DNA of 57,197 nt from Sedimentisphaerales bacterium (GCA_016936075.1 JAFGPS010000140.1:1-57197); one strand, 5' to 3'; shown: positions 16,857-27,312, counted from the stretch's first letter. Notes: generated by a model not told the origin, from the sequence alone. A program made the numbers and translations.

Positions 16857-18300
16857 CGAGACCATGAGTAATTTTCTCCCAATATTCTTCTTCATTAAAT
16901 TCAGGACTGTTCTCCTCATCGTGACATGTAATACAATCAGTTTGTTTCATTCCCAACTGTTCTATTTTCACTTCCTTATCGGATTCGAGTTTCACGTGAT
17001 GATCTCCGCGTCCATGGCAGGATTCGCATGAAACATTCTTCAGCTTAGGTGTAAGTTCCTGGCTGATATAACCATCAGAAGCCATATAACCTACAACATG
17101 ACACTGAACACATTTCGGATTATAATGGTCGTTCTTTTCTTCAAGTGCCTTGAAAGCATTTGCATGTTTTGATTCTTCCCATATTTTATAAGCTTTCTCG
17201 TGACATTCTTCGCAGCTTTCTGGACCTATGTATTTGTCGGCGTTCTTGCTGCGCATGGCAGAAATTGCGGATAGTCCTTCCTCATCGTCCTTAAGAGGAC
17301 GGAATTGACGCTCCTTTAATTCCAATTTATATTCTTCTACCAACTGTGCCAGATACTCGTCACGTTCCATCGATTCAGCGATAACAAAAATTTCGCCGTC
17401 GTATTTCAACTCATCTTCCGATGTATACCTGACATTCAGCCTGCCAACATTCTTTCCTTTATCCGTGTTCAATACTAAAATAGAATGATTTTCCTTCAAA
17501 GGCATGCTCGTAGCCTGATGTACATCTCCTCCGACTATAACATCTACCTCGAAAAATTGTTTTGCAATCTCTTTTATCTTATCCTGGTCTGCAAAAGCGA
17601 GTAAAACTATATAATCAGATTTCTTTTTCAATTCAGGCAAATATTTTGAAAGCGCATCCGAAGGCGGCGTAACAGTAAGTCCATCTCCTATTTCATCTTC
17701 CTGAAGGTTATCATCCAGAATACCGATAATCCCACAACGATAACCATTCGATAACTTAACAACAACAAAAGGCTCGAAAACCAACTTACCATCAGGTCCC
17801 TGTAAATTGGCAGAAACAAACTGACTGTATTGATTTTTCAGATTTTTAAGGTCATCATACTTAATCAATACTTCACGACGGCCTACATTGACCGCGTGAT
17901 AACCCATCTGTTCATAACCTTTAAGAATATACTCCAGTTCCAGAATTTCCCATGGACGATAACCAGCAGTGACATCTCCGGCATCGACAAGTAAGAAATC
18001 CGAAGGTTTCGACTGTACAAGATAAGTTTGCCTCCTACTGAGTCCCCCCGCCATTCCACCAACACAGCCGCAGGGTTCTATGTGCCCGCTTGTGTCGCAT
18101 GTATAAAATATTGAAAATAATTCGGGCGGATTTACTTTACCTGCTCCGAAAACACCCTGCTTTTTCATAAAGAATAATAAAATTAATATCACAATAATAA
18201 TAGAAGTGACAATAATTTTTACCTTGGCGCGTCCTGAAGCTAATATACTGTTCTTTCTCATATTTATAATATTTGTTGTATCGTGTTCTTTCAAAACCAT
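16819..18300 (-). CDS. Metallophosphatase-like domain fused to a tetrahaem cytochrome c domain
   Basis: 493 residues. An N-terminal membrane anchor (VKIIVTSIIIVILILLFFM) is followed by a domain with the layout of 5'-nucleotidase/UshA metallophosphatases (residues ~60-310): FYTCDTSGHIEPCGC, GGLSRRQTYL, LLVDAGD, VNVGRREV and VGGDVHQA. The catalytic motifs are altered: the DxH position is DTS and the GNHE position is GRRE, so hydrolysis is doubtful. The C-terminal ~120 residues carry four haem sites, CEECH, CVQCH, CESCH and CITCH. It faces the periplasm and probably moves electrons. ATG 18300 has GAGG upstream and lies 11 bases after the DUF4159 gene. Confidence 0.82.
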   Translation of the reverse strand: MVLKEHDTTNIINMRKNSILASGRAKVKIIVTSIIIVILILLFFMKKQGVFGAGKVNPPELFSIFYTCDTSGHIEPCGCVGGMAGGLSRRQTYLVQSKPSDFLLVDAGDVTAGYRPWEILELEYILKGYEQMGYHAVNVGRREVLIKYDDLKNLKNQYSQFVSANLQGPDGKLVFEPFVVVKLSNGYRCGIIGILDDNLQEDEIGDGLTVTPPSDALSKYLPELKKKSDYIVLLAFADQDKIKEIAKQFFEVDVIVGGDVHQATSMPLKENHSILVLNTDKGKNVGRLNVRYTSEDELKYDGEIFVIAESMERDEYLAQLVEEYKLELKERQFRPLKDDEEGLSAISAMRSKNADKYIGPESCEECHEKAYKIWEESKHANAFKALEEKNDHYNPKCVQCHVVGYMASDGYISQELTPKLKNVSCESCHGRGDHHVKLESDKEVKIEQLGMKQTDCITCHDEENSPEFNEEEYWEKITHGLDEEKAETKEQEN

Positions 18301-18311
18301 CAACTTTGCCT

Positions 18312-19004
18312 CTAATGTGTCAGAGCGTATGTGAATATATTAACATTAATTTCCTGGCTGTTTTTAATTTCATTTCCGCCACAACAGCAACATTGCGCAC
18401 CGCCAGATTTCTTGCCGGCATTTGCTGTATCGTTTAGTCCTTCTGGCGAGTAAATAAGAACGATTTTGCCGTCAATTTCCAGTCCTTCAAGCTGTGTGGT
18501 TCCACCTCTTTTTAATGCAATTGACTTAATTTCAAAAACAGTATGAAATATAGAATGATTCATTGATATTTTTTTCATTCTATTATTTGGAAAAATTCTG
18601 TTAATTTCCTTCCTGAAAGACTTATCCCATTCGATAGATGAACAACCTGCAGAAGCAAGCAGAAATCCACCTCGTGTTAAATAGGACTTAAGCATCTGGC
18701 GTTCTTTATCCAAAAGATTAAACTGCCCTTCTCCAGTCATTACTGCAAATGGATATTCGAACATATCTTCCTTGGCAAGTCTTACAGGAGTGAATTCTGT
18801 AGATGTCTCACAATTTGTTTCGCGATTTACAGTTTCAAGAAACATCGAACTGAAACAGACTGAGCTTTTCGAGCCGGCGTAAATCAGATTGGCACATTTA
18901 AGCTGTTCAATTTTATTTTTATCTTTGCTCTGATTTGCGGCCCATGAAAATCCGGACATAAATAAAACAAACAACGCAATTATGAAAATAATTTTTCTAA
19001 ACAT
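18312..19004 (-). CDS. DUF4159-type secreted protein
   Basis: 230 residues with a signal peptide (IIFIIALFVLFMSGFSWA). The fold resembles DUF4159 proteins, which are related to class I glutamine-amidotransferase-like domains: QLKCANLIYAG, PFAVMTGEGQF, LKSYLTRGGFLLASAGCSS, then FEIKSIAL and IVLIYSPEGLND. The C-terminus has a CCCCGG cluster (ggAQCCCCGGN) that may bind metal. The start has AAGGAG at ideal spacing, and the gene follows the DUF4175-like gene by 12 bases. Members of this family sit in Bat-type operons in planctomycetes; the function is unknown. Confidence 0.78.
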   Translation of the reverse strand: MFRKIIFIIALFVLFMSGFSWAANQSKDKNKIEQLKCANLIYAGSKSSVCFSSMFLETVNRETNCETSTEFTPVRLAKEDMFEYPFAVMTGEGQFNLLDKERQMLKSYLTRGGFLLASAGCSSIEWDKSFRKEINRIFPNNRMKKISMNHSIFHTVFEIKSIALKRGGTTQLEGLEIDGKIVLIYSPEGLNDTANAGKKSGGAQCCCCGGNEIKNSQEINVNIFTYALTH

Positions 19005-19016
19005 TTTACAACTCCT

Positions 19017-21899
19017 TTATTTATCTTCTGCAAGACGCTGGAAATAAGCTTCTATAAGCCTGTTATATTCAGCCATCATCTTGTTTTGACCTTCTGCTTC
19101 AAATTCATTCTCTTTTTCATCCTGCCTGGAAAGTTCTTCGATATTCCCTGAAAGCTGCCTGCTCAATATACTTTCCTGCACCATATCAGTGAACTTATGC
19201 CTTGGTCTTGCACTTATAAAAGGCGATTGCCTTAAATGGTCACGGCCAAAAGTGTCACCTCCGAACATTGCATATTGGGAGTAACCGCCGCCATTACCGG
19301 CAGCACCGCGTCCGAATGCACCCATCATTCCCTCGCCCATTCCCATACCCATATTGAGTCCAAGGCTCTGTGCTAACTGGTTCATAGTATTTCCAGGATT
19401 GAGCATCATCATTAATTTAAGTCTTAACGCACACTGGCCACCGCCGCTGCTGGAACAAGCCTGACAAAATTGTATCATTGCCTCCATTTGTTCGTAAGCT
19501 TCCTGCGCCTTCTGGTGGCCGCTTTTAGAATCATTTTGATTAAGCGAATCTCTGCTTTCCTGCATCAGTGATGGTATCTGCCGCATCTCAATTTCCTGAG
19601 CGATTGCCTGAGCATCTTTTGCAACATCAGGATATTTTTCTTCAACTTCCTGTCCATGTTCGCGTAATTGTTCTGCCAATTGTTCGAGTTCATCCTTGAC
19701 AGCATTTTGTTCATCAGCAAGCTCTTTGAGTCTTATCTGTGTATCCAAATCAGGTTCCTGAACCTGGCTGAGTGTCTTCGTCTGTTTTGCAAGGTTTTTC
19801 TGTGCCTCATATAATTGCTGAAAATTGCTTACATCTTCCATCAGTTTATACATTTGTGCAATTTCGTTATTCGCCTCTCTGATTGAATCACGCATTGCCT
19901 GCGTTTGCTGCCCCATTTCTTCCAGTGCCTTGTTCTGCTCTTCGTTTGCCATACCAAGAAGTCCGAGATTACCTGACTGAGATTCGGAACTTTCATTCAT
20001 TTTGTCAGCACTGTTTTCCATATGTTCCTGTGCATTATCGAGACGTCCCGCTATATCAGCGAGCATTTCTTTATATTCTTTTTCTATATCGAAAACAGGT
20101 GGGGCCTCAGATTCTTCTACGAGTTTTTTCGAAAGTTCCTCTGTTTTTTCACCAAGCTCAGATTGCTTTTTTGCAAGTTGTTTTAGCTTGTCCTGTATTT
20201 CCCGGGAATTAGGATCGGCTCCATTTGCCATTTCCTCCTGGAGCTCGCTTGTTTGCTGTTCCAATTCTTTTTGCAAATCAATAAGCTCTTCAATTTGTGC
20301 AATTATCTCTTCGTATTTTTGTTCGAGTGCCTCTGCATCCATTCTTTCCTGCATTGACTGGGAATACTCTTGCTCGGAAACAATCTCTATTCTGAATGAT
20401 TCTGATGCCGCCGTTTGAGGTTTTCCTGGAACGGCATCTGTTGCCAAAGCATAATATTCAATTGTGTCACCCGGTTTTAATCCAAGGTCGCCCAAATCGA
20501 ACATCTCTACAACACGCACCTGGGCGTATTCACCTCTTTCGTTCGGATCGGAAAGCAGCTTTGTATAATCATCGGAATCGTTATGACTACGAATTATACT
20601 CACATCCTGCACGCCGAGGTCGTCATAAGCTTCGATTATAATCGGAATAATCGCGGATGGAATCGCAAAAGAATTCATTCCCGGATTGACAATAGTGACA
20701 TAGGGTTCACCATCAGGAATTATCTCGATATTTCCCGCAAACTTATCTGTACTGATATTTCCTTCTATATCCTTAAGCAAAACAGAATATTCGCTGTTAT
20801 CGAGCAGAGGGAAACTTCCCTTAACGGTATTTTCTTTATCAGGCTCAAACTTGTATTGCTTGTCACCTACAGTCACTGTCCCACCGGCTAAAGGTCTGTT
20901 CGATTGCACTGTCATTGTAATTTGCGTACCTTCGTATCCTTTTAAATGCCCCTCCTGCTTACTCAACACAGCAGTCTTGCCGGGAATATGTGTGTATTCG
21001 GGAAATTTATAATCGGCAAGAACCTGCTCGATTCGTGGTGTTTTGGACAATTCGATTTTATAGTATTTACTTCTTGCTCTTTTTATACCCGCGTAATAAA
21101 CCATTTCAGTCGTGACATCTTCTATAGTTTGCGAGAATTGCCCATCGCCGGTATTGAACATTCCTACTTCGTTAAGTATATCGCCGTCAGAACTTTGGAA
21201 TGCGAGAGTTACATTTTCCGGAATTTTGCCCTTCGCTGTAACATTAATCTCAAGGTCCGAACCGTAGTCGATAATTGTCCCTGCCGGCTCAACAACAAAT
21301 TTTGTCGGGCTGTAAGGCGGATGGTCACCGAAAGGATCCAAAAATCTCGGAATTTCTGATATAAACATATTGTAAAATGCTACGACAAAAACCAGGGACA
21401 TTGCCACTGTTGCCGCAAGAATCCATGATTCAGTTTTCATCGTGGGCAATTCGAGACCTTCTACTGTTTCCATTTCTCCGAATTTATCAATAGCAAGATT
21501 TATCTCTCTTTTCATTAATGACTCAGAGACATTCTTTGTTTTCTGCTCCTTGATACTCTGGTCGAAATCAATTGCGTTAACCAAAACATTATCTAAATCA
21601 GGGTGCTTGCTTTCTATCATCCTTGCAAGCATTTTTTCCCTGTTTTTCGTACGATTCATGAACTTCGGTGAAAACAGGAACAATACAGTTATAACAACGA
21701 GAAAACCGATACCCAATACCATACGGTTTGAGCCGCTCAAAATTATGACTGCATCAAGATAGAAAAATAATATAGCAAGAAGCAAACCAATCCACAAGGT
21801 TCTTACGACTGTCAACCTGCGAATATATTGTTTCCTTACTGCGTTAAGATAATCTATCGCATCGCCTAAAGAAATTTTAGAATTTTGCGTTTCACTCAT
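19017..21899 (-). CDS. Large membrane protein of a Bat-type operon (DUF4175-like, coiled coil)
   Basis: 960 residues. Two N-terminal membrane segments (~27-75) and a third (~155-175) precede a periplasmic Ig-like region (FVVEPAGTIIDYGSDLEINVTA, ~200-520). A long Glu/Gln-rich coiled coil follows (~530-810), for example EEIIAQIEELIDLQKELEQQ. A Gly/Met-rich stretch (LGLNMGMGMGEGMMG) and a charged tail end the protein. It probably scaffolds the vWA partners in the periplasm. The ATG at 21899 is chosen because GGAGG lies nine bases upstream. It overlaps nothing and is 22 bases after the vWA gene. Confidence 0.75.
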   Translation of the reverse strand: MSETQNSKISLGDAIDYLNAVRKQYIRRLTVVRTLWIGLLLAILFFYLDAVIILSGSNRMVLGIGFLVVITVLFLFSPKFMNRTKNREKMLARMIESKHPDLDNVLVNAIDFDQSIKEQKTKNVSESLMKREINLAIDKFGEMETVEGLELPTMKTESWILAATVAMSLVFVVAFYNMFISEIPRFLDPFGDHPPYSPTKFVVEPAGTIIDYGSDLEINVTAKGKIPENVTLAFQSSDGDILNEVGMFNTGDGQFSQTIEDVTTEMVYYAGIKRARSKYYKIELSKTPRIEQVLADYKFPEYTHIPGKTAVLSKQEGHLKGYEGTQITMTVQSNRPLAGGTVTVGDKQYKFEPDKENTVKGSFPLLDNSEYSVLLKDIEGNISTDKFAGNIEIIPDGEPYVTIVNPGMNSFAIPSAIIPIIIEAYDDLGVQDVSIIRSHNDSDDYTKLLSDPNERGEYAQVRVVEMFDLGDLGLKPGDTIEYYALATDAVPGKPQTAASESFRIEIVSEQEYSQSMQERMDAEALEQKYEEIIAQIEELIDLQKELEQQTSELQEEMANGADPNSREIQDKLKQLAKKQSELGEKTEELSKKLVEESEAPPVFDIEKEYKEMLADIAGRLDNAQEHMENSADKMNESSESQSGNLGLLGMANEEQNKALEEMGQQTQAMRDSIREANNEIAQMYKLMEDVSNFQQLYEAQKNLAKQTKTLSQVQEPDLDTQIRLKELADEQNAVKDELEQLAEQLREHGQEVEEKYPDVAKDAQAIAQEIEMRQIPSLMQESRDSLNQNDSKSGHQKAQEAYEQMEAMIQFCQACSSSGGGQCALRLKLMMMLNPGNTMNQLAQSLGLNMGMGMGEGMMGAFGRGAAGNGGGYSQYAMFGGDTFGRDHLRQSPFISARPRHKFTDMVQESILSRQLSGNIEELSRQDEKENEFEAEGQNKMMAEYNRLIEAYFQRLAEDK

Positions 21900-21921
21900 G
21901 GTCGTATTCCTCCTTAAAGGA

Positions 21922-24171
21922 TTATAAAAGACCCGAAGCACGTCGTATAAGCCATTCTATTCCAAGCAAACAAACCAGAATACCGAATATAGGAAACCTG
22001 TCCCAAATATCTTCAGGCTTTGTTCGCTCACACAATAAGCTCTCGAATAATTTTAATTTCCCCGTTAATGAACTAATTTCCGAAAGCTCCAGCGATTCGC
22101 CTCCCGTAGTATATGAAATCTGGTCGAGAAAATCCCTGTCGGCACTTACATAACGTGTTTCCAGGGAATCATAATAAACAGTAAAACGAGCTGTATCTTC
22201 GTTAGGCTCACCGATATTGTTATGAAGAACAGCCTTATACTCGCCCTGCTCCTGGGGGGTATAATGCGTCATGTAAATATTTTCGTTATCAGGCTGATTT
22301 TGCAGTGACAGTGTAATATCGTTGCCATCCGGAGTAGTAAGTTCTATAGAAGGTTTGTATCGTGAATTATCAATATGTTTCACATACACACCCATAGAAA
22401 CTGTTTCGCCGGGCTTAAAATTACTGCCACTAACAACGAAAGAAATATCCTGACCGGGCAAAAAATCAGAATCCGAGATAAGCCATCGTATCATCTGTCC
22501 CCAGAACTGGTCATAAATATCATCATACATGTCCATTTCAGTGGGCAAAAATCCCCATTGCCACAAACCTGATGAGCCGATACTCATTACTTTGCCTTTG
22601 CCGTAACGCTGATAAGCAACGGTTGCGATTTCTCCTTCGGAATCGTTTGTTTTGACATTCGCAAGAACAACAGCAAGTGACTTTTTATTTGCAACCCTTG
22701 TAACACTTGTCATGGAAGGAAGCTCTCGAATAATAAGGTCGCTGCTCCTGTCCGATGATTGAAAATTAAATATCGGATTCATTCTGCCCTGATCGGTCAG
22801 CTCGAAACGAACGTCACGCATAAATTCTGAACTCCATTCAACAGGTTCGATTCCCGCAAGTTCAGAATTTCTATCAGAATATGGTTTGCCTCGAAAGAAA
22901 ACTATACTGCCTCCTCTTTCGGTAAGATAACTTTTTAATAGCTTCAGTTCATCTGTTGTAAAAGCCATCTCGATATCTTTTCCGAGGAAAATGCAGTCGA
23001 ACTTGAAAAGTTCATCTTTCGTTTTCGGCATTCTTGCGCCATGAACAACATTTTTATTGAACATATCATCTTCGGAAGCACTTTCGACTATCGCAAATGT
23101 TTTGTACATGTTCATTTGAAAAACAGAAGTCACCTCGATATTCGTATCGGCACGCAAGGCACGAAGCAAGAACTTACTATCCCAGTGAGGATTTGCTTCA
23201 ACGACAAGAACTTTCGTCTTTTCGTCAGTCACTTTCGCAATGATGGTTCTTTTGTTATTATAAATGTCACTTTCATCTTCGAGAGGCTCGACTTCGACCT
23301 TATATTGGTATAGTCCTTTTATCTCCTCAGTGATTGGAAAAGTCACTTCCGCCCTGCCGCTGCGAATCTGAACCTGCTCAGAAGTTACATATTCGTTTTC
23401 CCTGTAAAGATTCACTTTGGCATAAGAATCACTGAATCCGACACCATTGAGGGCAACTTGTATAGAAGCCGGCTGCCCGACAAACATATAATTCGAACTG
23501 AGCTTTGCAGTAACAAATACATCTTTCGGCTCGATTGAAGTTCCTATAGGAACGGTCCATACGGGTACATTCATCGAACGAAGATATCTACCAAGATTAT
23601 GCGCAGATGCTAAACTATCTATTTCATTGGTTCTTCCATCACTGATTAGCAATATTGATCGGAGTTTCTTGTCAGTATTACCATCAACAAGCTTCATAAG
23701 AGATTCGACGATATGAGTATCTTTTCCAGTAGCATTATTAGAGGATGCAAACTGCTGCTGTGAAATTCTCCTTATGTCATTGTCAAAGCTATAGAACCGC
23801 AAGTCATAATTTTCCTGTAGTTTATTCAAAATATTGTCTTTATCCGCGGTAAGAGTTTGTATCATCGTTTCATAGCGGCTTTTCTTGTTGATGTCCTTGG
23901 TATTCATACTCTCGGACGAATCAGCCATAACACATATTACAGGTTTCTGTGAGGTTTGCTCCTGTGGTTTTTGCATCATAGGTCTGGCCAATATTAAAAT
24001 CATAACCAACAACGTACATAGACGAATAAAAGTAAGTAATAAGCGTCTGAACTTACCGGTTCCTTTTGCACCAACAAAATAATATGCTATCACCAGGCCG
24101 GTCATAATTACTCCAATACCTATAACCAAAGGCATTGGAATAACAGGATCAAATATTACGTTTCCAAACAT
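21922..24171 (-). CDS. Membrane-anchored von Willebrand factor A protein, glutamine-amidotransferase-like
   Basis: 749 residues. Two N-terminal membrane helices (~15-60) are followed by a vWA domain whose MIDAS begins ICVMADSSESMNTKD (DxSxS-like), then RSILLISDGRTNE. A middle region (KVLVVEANPHWDSKFLLRALR, ERGGSIVFFRGKPYSD, GSSGLWQWGF) matches the glutamine-amidotransferase-like part of such proteins. A C-terminal membrane helix lies near the end (FPIFGILVCLLGIEWLI). It likely binds a metal-dependent protein ligand at the outer face of the inner membrane. Its neighbours are BatA-like upstream and DUF4175-like downstream. Confidence 0.82.
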   Translation of the reverse strand: MFGNVIFDPVIPMPLVIGIGVIMTGLVIAYYFVGAKGTGKFRRLLLTFIRLCTLLVMILILARPMMQKPQEQTSQKPVICVMADSSESMNTKDINKKSRYETMIQTLTADKDNILNKLQENYDLRFYSFDNDIRRISQQQFASSNNATGKDTHIVESLMKLVDGNTDKKLRSILLISDGRTNEIDSLASAHNLGRYLRSMNVPVWTVPIGTSIEPKDVFVTAKLSSNYMFVGQPASIQVALNGVGFSDSYAKVNLYRENEYVTSEQVQIRSGRAEVTFPITEEIKGLYQYKVEVEPLEDESDIYNNKRTIIAKVTDEKTKVLVVEANPHWDSKFLLRALRADTNIEVTSVFQMNMYKTFAIVESASEDDMFNKNVVHGARMPKTKDELFKFDCIFLGKDIEMAFTTDELKLLKSYLTERGGSIVFFRGKPYSDRNSELAGIEPVEWSSEFMRDVRFELTDQGRMNPIFNFQSSDRSSDLIIRELPSMTSVTRVANKKSLAVVLANVKTNDSEGEIATVAYQRYGKGKVMSIGSSGLWQWGFLPTEMDMYDDIYDQFWGQMIRWLISDSDFLPGQDISFVVSGSNFKPGETVSMGVYVKHIDNSRYKPSIELTTPDGNDITLSLQNQPDNENIYMTHYTPQEQGEYKAVLHNNIGEPNEDTARFTVYYDSLETRYVSADRDFLDQISYTTGGESLELSEISSLTGKLKLFESLLCERTKPEDIWDRFPIFGILVCLLGIEWLIRRASGLL

Positions 24172-24199
24172 TAACTTTACCTGTATAGTAAAAGTTTTA

Positions 24200-26347
24200 T
24201 TATTTTTTCAAAACCATAACTGTAATCTGTTCGAGAGCCAGTAAAGCAATCGCAATTAAAAGCAGGTAATGCCACAATTGCTTACCTGAGAGCAATTCAC
24301 TGATACTGCCCTGGTTTCCTGCTGCTGCGTGAAATTGGGCACGTGACATTTGTGCAAGTTCTTTCAATTGAGTAATATTGAGCATCTCGAAATTACTTTC
24401 AAACGGATTGACATTTACCGCAACGGAACCAACAGAGCTATTCTTGACGAATATCCTGTAGAAGCCGCACATTTGCGTTCTCGGAAAAAATATAAACGCC
24501 CCGCTGCTGCTTACATCCAGAGTTCCTTCAATAACATTTTCGTCCGGGTCACGGAACTCGACCTTATCTTTTTGTTTCACGAGGTCGGTAGTCATTGAAC
24601 ATTGATGACCAACCTCGAAAGAGTTTCTCGCATCCGCGGACGGACGCAATCCTTTTATAATCTCATGCACAAGCGGTACGAACAATGTATGTCTTGGCAT
24701 ATCGCATGTTTCGAGTGAACAGCCGAAATTACAGAGTAGCAAAGTACCAAGGCCGACTGTTTTTTCAGCCATTGCGATATTCTGGTCATCGTAACTAAGT
24801 AAAACCTGGCCTTTCTGTTTCGCTCTTTCGGTCGTAAAATATCTATAGAACTTTAAATCACCAAGCTCTCCGGTTTCCTTGAACTTTCTCAGTATTCTAT
24901 GGTCGAAGTTTGCTCCGGCAAGAACCGAATGTTCCTGTTTCAATGAACGGTCAACCTGTCCGGTTAGTGTATATGGCGGCGTAAAGTCACCTTCAGAAAC
25001 ATCTGCAAGCAATTTAAGGTTATGTGCCGCCGCTCCGCCTACATGGAAATACGCGATACTGCCGCCATCCCCGAGATAGTCAACCAGAATTTTTGCGTTT
25101 TCGCGAGACAACTCGTTGATTTCAGAAAGAATAATCACCTGCGCCGAAGCTGTATTAAGAGCGTCGAGCTTGTCAGAACGAATAACAGAAGTGACAACAG
25201 TTGTGTCATCGGATTCCACGAAAGGATTTATGGCCTTGTCCAGAAAGCGGCTTCCGGACTTTAACTCATCCATTTCTACATCCGAAACAAGAAGGATATT
25301 AACTTTCTGCGAGACATGAAAAGTAAAGAACCTCTGGTTATCGATTTCCAGACCATCCTTTTCTGTCAGAGGATTAAACCGCGACGAGTTTTTGGGAATC
25401 TGTAATCTGCTTTCATAAAGGCCGGATTCGTTAATACGTACTCTAAAACTCGTTGAGATTGTACTATGCGGCTCAATTGATACTTCCTGTGTCAAAATTT
25501 TATCATCCTTAAAAACCAGTTCAACTGGTATTTGTGCAGTCTGATTTCCATAATTCGCTACTTTACAAATTATTTCAACCGGTTCAAGAACTGTCGGCGA
25601 GGCAGGTAAAACAGAAGCAGAAATAATCGCGCAATTGGCCGCGTCTTCAGGTCCAACAGGAATAAAAACCATTTGCACATTTTCTTTAACTACACCGAAA
25701 TTCACGCTCGACCAGTTGCTTCGCTGAAAATCAGAAATGAAGTATATCTCTTTTTTAGAGCCGGAAACATTATCAAGCTGCTTCGCCGCTTCAGTCAGAG
25801 CAGCGTTAATATCAGCGTAATCAGGAAGAGGTTCCGCTTCTCTTATATCTTTTCGGGCTATAACAAGATTCTCTATTGGTATATCGAAAGAAAGTTTCGG
25901 TACGGAACCTATAAAAATAATATTAACTTTGTCTTTGGCACTGCAATGATCAAGTATTTCGAGTGCGGCTATTTTCGCTTTTGAAAACGAAGTAACTCCA
26001 TCCTTCAAATATCCCATGCTTGCTGAAGCATCCACGAGAATTATTACAGCTTTATTTCCATGGGTATCCTGCGAAGTTAAATCACTGCTTTCTGTGATGA
26101 TAGGTTTGAGAAATACCAATAAAATCAAGAGAATCAGCGCAGTTCGCAAAAGAAGAAGCAAAATGTGTCTGAGCCTGTGCAGATTTGACTGATTTGCTTT
26201 TGCCATGCGAATAAATTTGAGCGTAGGGAAAACCATGTTTTTCGGAGTTCGCCTTGTCAAAAGATGTATAAGTACCGGAATGCCAAGAGCTAACGAGCCA
26301 ATCCAGAAAGCCGGATTACTAAATAAAATTGCACCTAATATACTCAT
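24200..26347 (-). CDS. BatA-type membrane protein with vWA domain
   Basis: 715 residues. It starts with the classic BatA N-terminal helix (NPAFWIGSLALGIPVLIHLLTRRTPK), a second helix (LLLLLRTALILLILLVFLKP) and a vWA domain with MIDAS IILVDASASMGY (~residue 105) and EIYFISDFQRSNW. Ig-like and amidotransferase-like regions follow, and a final membrane helix (LWHYLLLIAIALLALEQI). Bat proteins act with MoxR ATPases in envelope stress or cofactor insertion, though their mechanism is poorly known. The start shares an ATGA with the stop of the DUF58 gene, indicating translational coupling. Confidence 0.87.
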   Translation of the reverse strand: MSILGAILFSNPAFWIGSLALGIPVLIHLLTRRTPKNMVFPTLKFIRMAKANQSNLHRLRHILLLLLRTALILLILLVFLKPIITESSDLTSQDTHGNKAVIILVDASASMGYLKDGVTSFSKAKIAALEILDHCSAKDKVNIIFIGSVPKLSFDIPIENLVIARKDIREAEPLPDYADINAALTEAAKQLDNVSGSKKEIYFISDFQRSNWSSVNFGVVKENVQMVFIPVGPEDAANCAIISASVLPASPTVLEPVEIICKVANYGNQTAQIPVELVFKDDKILTQEVSIEPHSTISTSFRVRINESGLYESRLQIPKNSSRFNPLTEKDGLEIDNQRFFTFHVSQKVNILLVSDVEMDELKSGSRFLDKAINPFVESDDTTVVTSVIRSDKLDALNTASAQVIILSEINELSRENAKILVDYLGDGGSIAYFHVGGAAAHNLKLLADVSEGDFTPPYTLTGQVDRSLKQEHSVLAGANFDHRILRKFKETGELGDLKFYRYFTTERAKQKGQVLLSYDDQNIAMAEKTVGLGTLLLCNFGCSLETCDMPRHTLFVPLVHEIIKGLRPSADARNSFEVGHQCSMTTDLVKQKDKVEFRDPDENVIEGTLDVSSSGAFIFFPRTQMCGFYRIFVKNSSVGSVAVNVNPFESNFEMLNITQLKELAQMSRAQFHAAAGNQGSISELLSGKQLWHYLLLIAIALLALEQITVMVLKK

Positions 26348-27288
26348 TTGCGACTCCGTCCGGCAATATAATTTTGAAGCGCAAGCTGATATGGCGTTTC
26401 AGTACTGAACAACTGGTAATCGATTTTTCTCGACTGAGCAATCGAAGCAATAGAATCAATATAGGCATTAAAATGTTTGTTATATGATTTTCTTATATCA
26501 GCAGGGATTGATGTCATTTTCTGCCTGGTTTCAGAATCAATAAAATTCACGCTTGAAATATTCGGAAGCTCAAGCTCATGTTTATGCAAAACATGAAACA
26601 GAACAACCTCGAAGTTTTTGTGAATATACATATCGAGTGCCCCAAATATTTCTTCCGGATCATCTAACATGTCAGAAATCAGAACTAAAATCCCTCTATG
26701 TTTAAATAAAGGAAAGCTCTCTCGCAAAACTTTGGCAACTGAAGTAGTCTGGCCTACCCGGTTTTTTTCAAGCTGATTCAAAATCTTATATAAATGTGAA
26801 TACGTACTTCCGGCGGGGATGTGGTTTTTTATATTTGAATCGAACAAAGTCAAGCCGACCTTATCGCCCTGCTTTATTGTAAGATAGCTCATTGCGGCGG
26901 CAAGATAACATGCGTAGTCGAATTTCGACATATCATCGCTGCCAAAATATTTCTCATGCCACTGGCCGCCGAATGCCATTGAAGCACTGCTATCAACCAT
27001 AAGATAACAGGTCATCATCATCTCAAGCTCTGAAAGCTTTATTACATAGCGATCCGAACGAGCATAAACTTTCCAGTCTATAGTTCTGATAGAATCACCA
27101 GGATAATATTTCCTGTAATCGGTAAATTCCTGCGCATGTCCTTTAAGCGGCGAAGTGTGTTTTCCCGAATATGCTCCTTCGACTGTTACACGTGACGAAA
27201 GATAGAAGCTCTCAAGATACCTCAAATAATCCGCATTAAGGTATTTATGACCGCTTCCTTGTGTCTTCCTTTTCCCTTCCAAAGGCAT
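26344..27288 (-). CDS. DUF58 domain protein
   Basis: 314 residues, normal length. The family signature is present as YYPGDSIRTIDWKVYARSDRYVIKLSELE (~residues 60-90). A vWA-like fold follows with YLMVDSSASMAFGG and GILVLISDMLDD. DUF58 proteins work with MoxR ATPases and Bat proteins, probably as cytoplasmic adaptors. A GAGGATA ribosome site precedes the ATG. Its stop overlaps the BatA start by four bases. A hairpin-bearing gap of 89 bases separates it from moxR. Confidence 0.9.
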   Translation of the reverse strand: MPLEGKRKTQGSGHKYLNADYLRYLESFYLSSRVTVEGAYSGKHTSPLKGHAQEFTDYRKYYPGDSIRTIDWKVYARSDRYVIKLSELEMMMTCYLMVDSSASMAFGGQWHEKYFGSDDMSKFDYACYLAAAMSYLTIKQGDKVGLTLFDSNIKNHIPAGSTYSHLYKILNQLEKNRVGQTTSVAKVLRESFPLFKHRGILVLISDMLDDPEEIFGALDMYIHKNFEVVLFHVLHKHELELPNISSVNFIDSETRQKMTSIPADIRKSYNKHFNAYIDSIASIAQSRKIDYQLFSTETPYQLALQNYIAGRSRK

Positions 27289-27312
27289 TTTAATATCCTC
27301 AATAGCAAGTTA

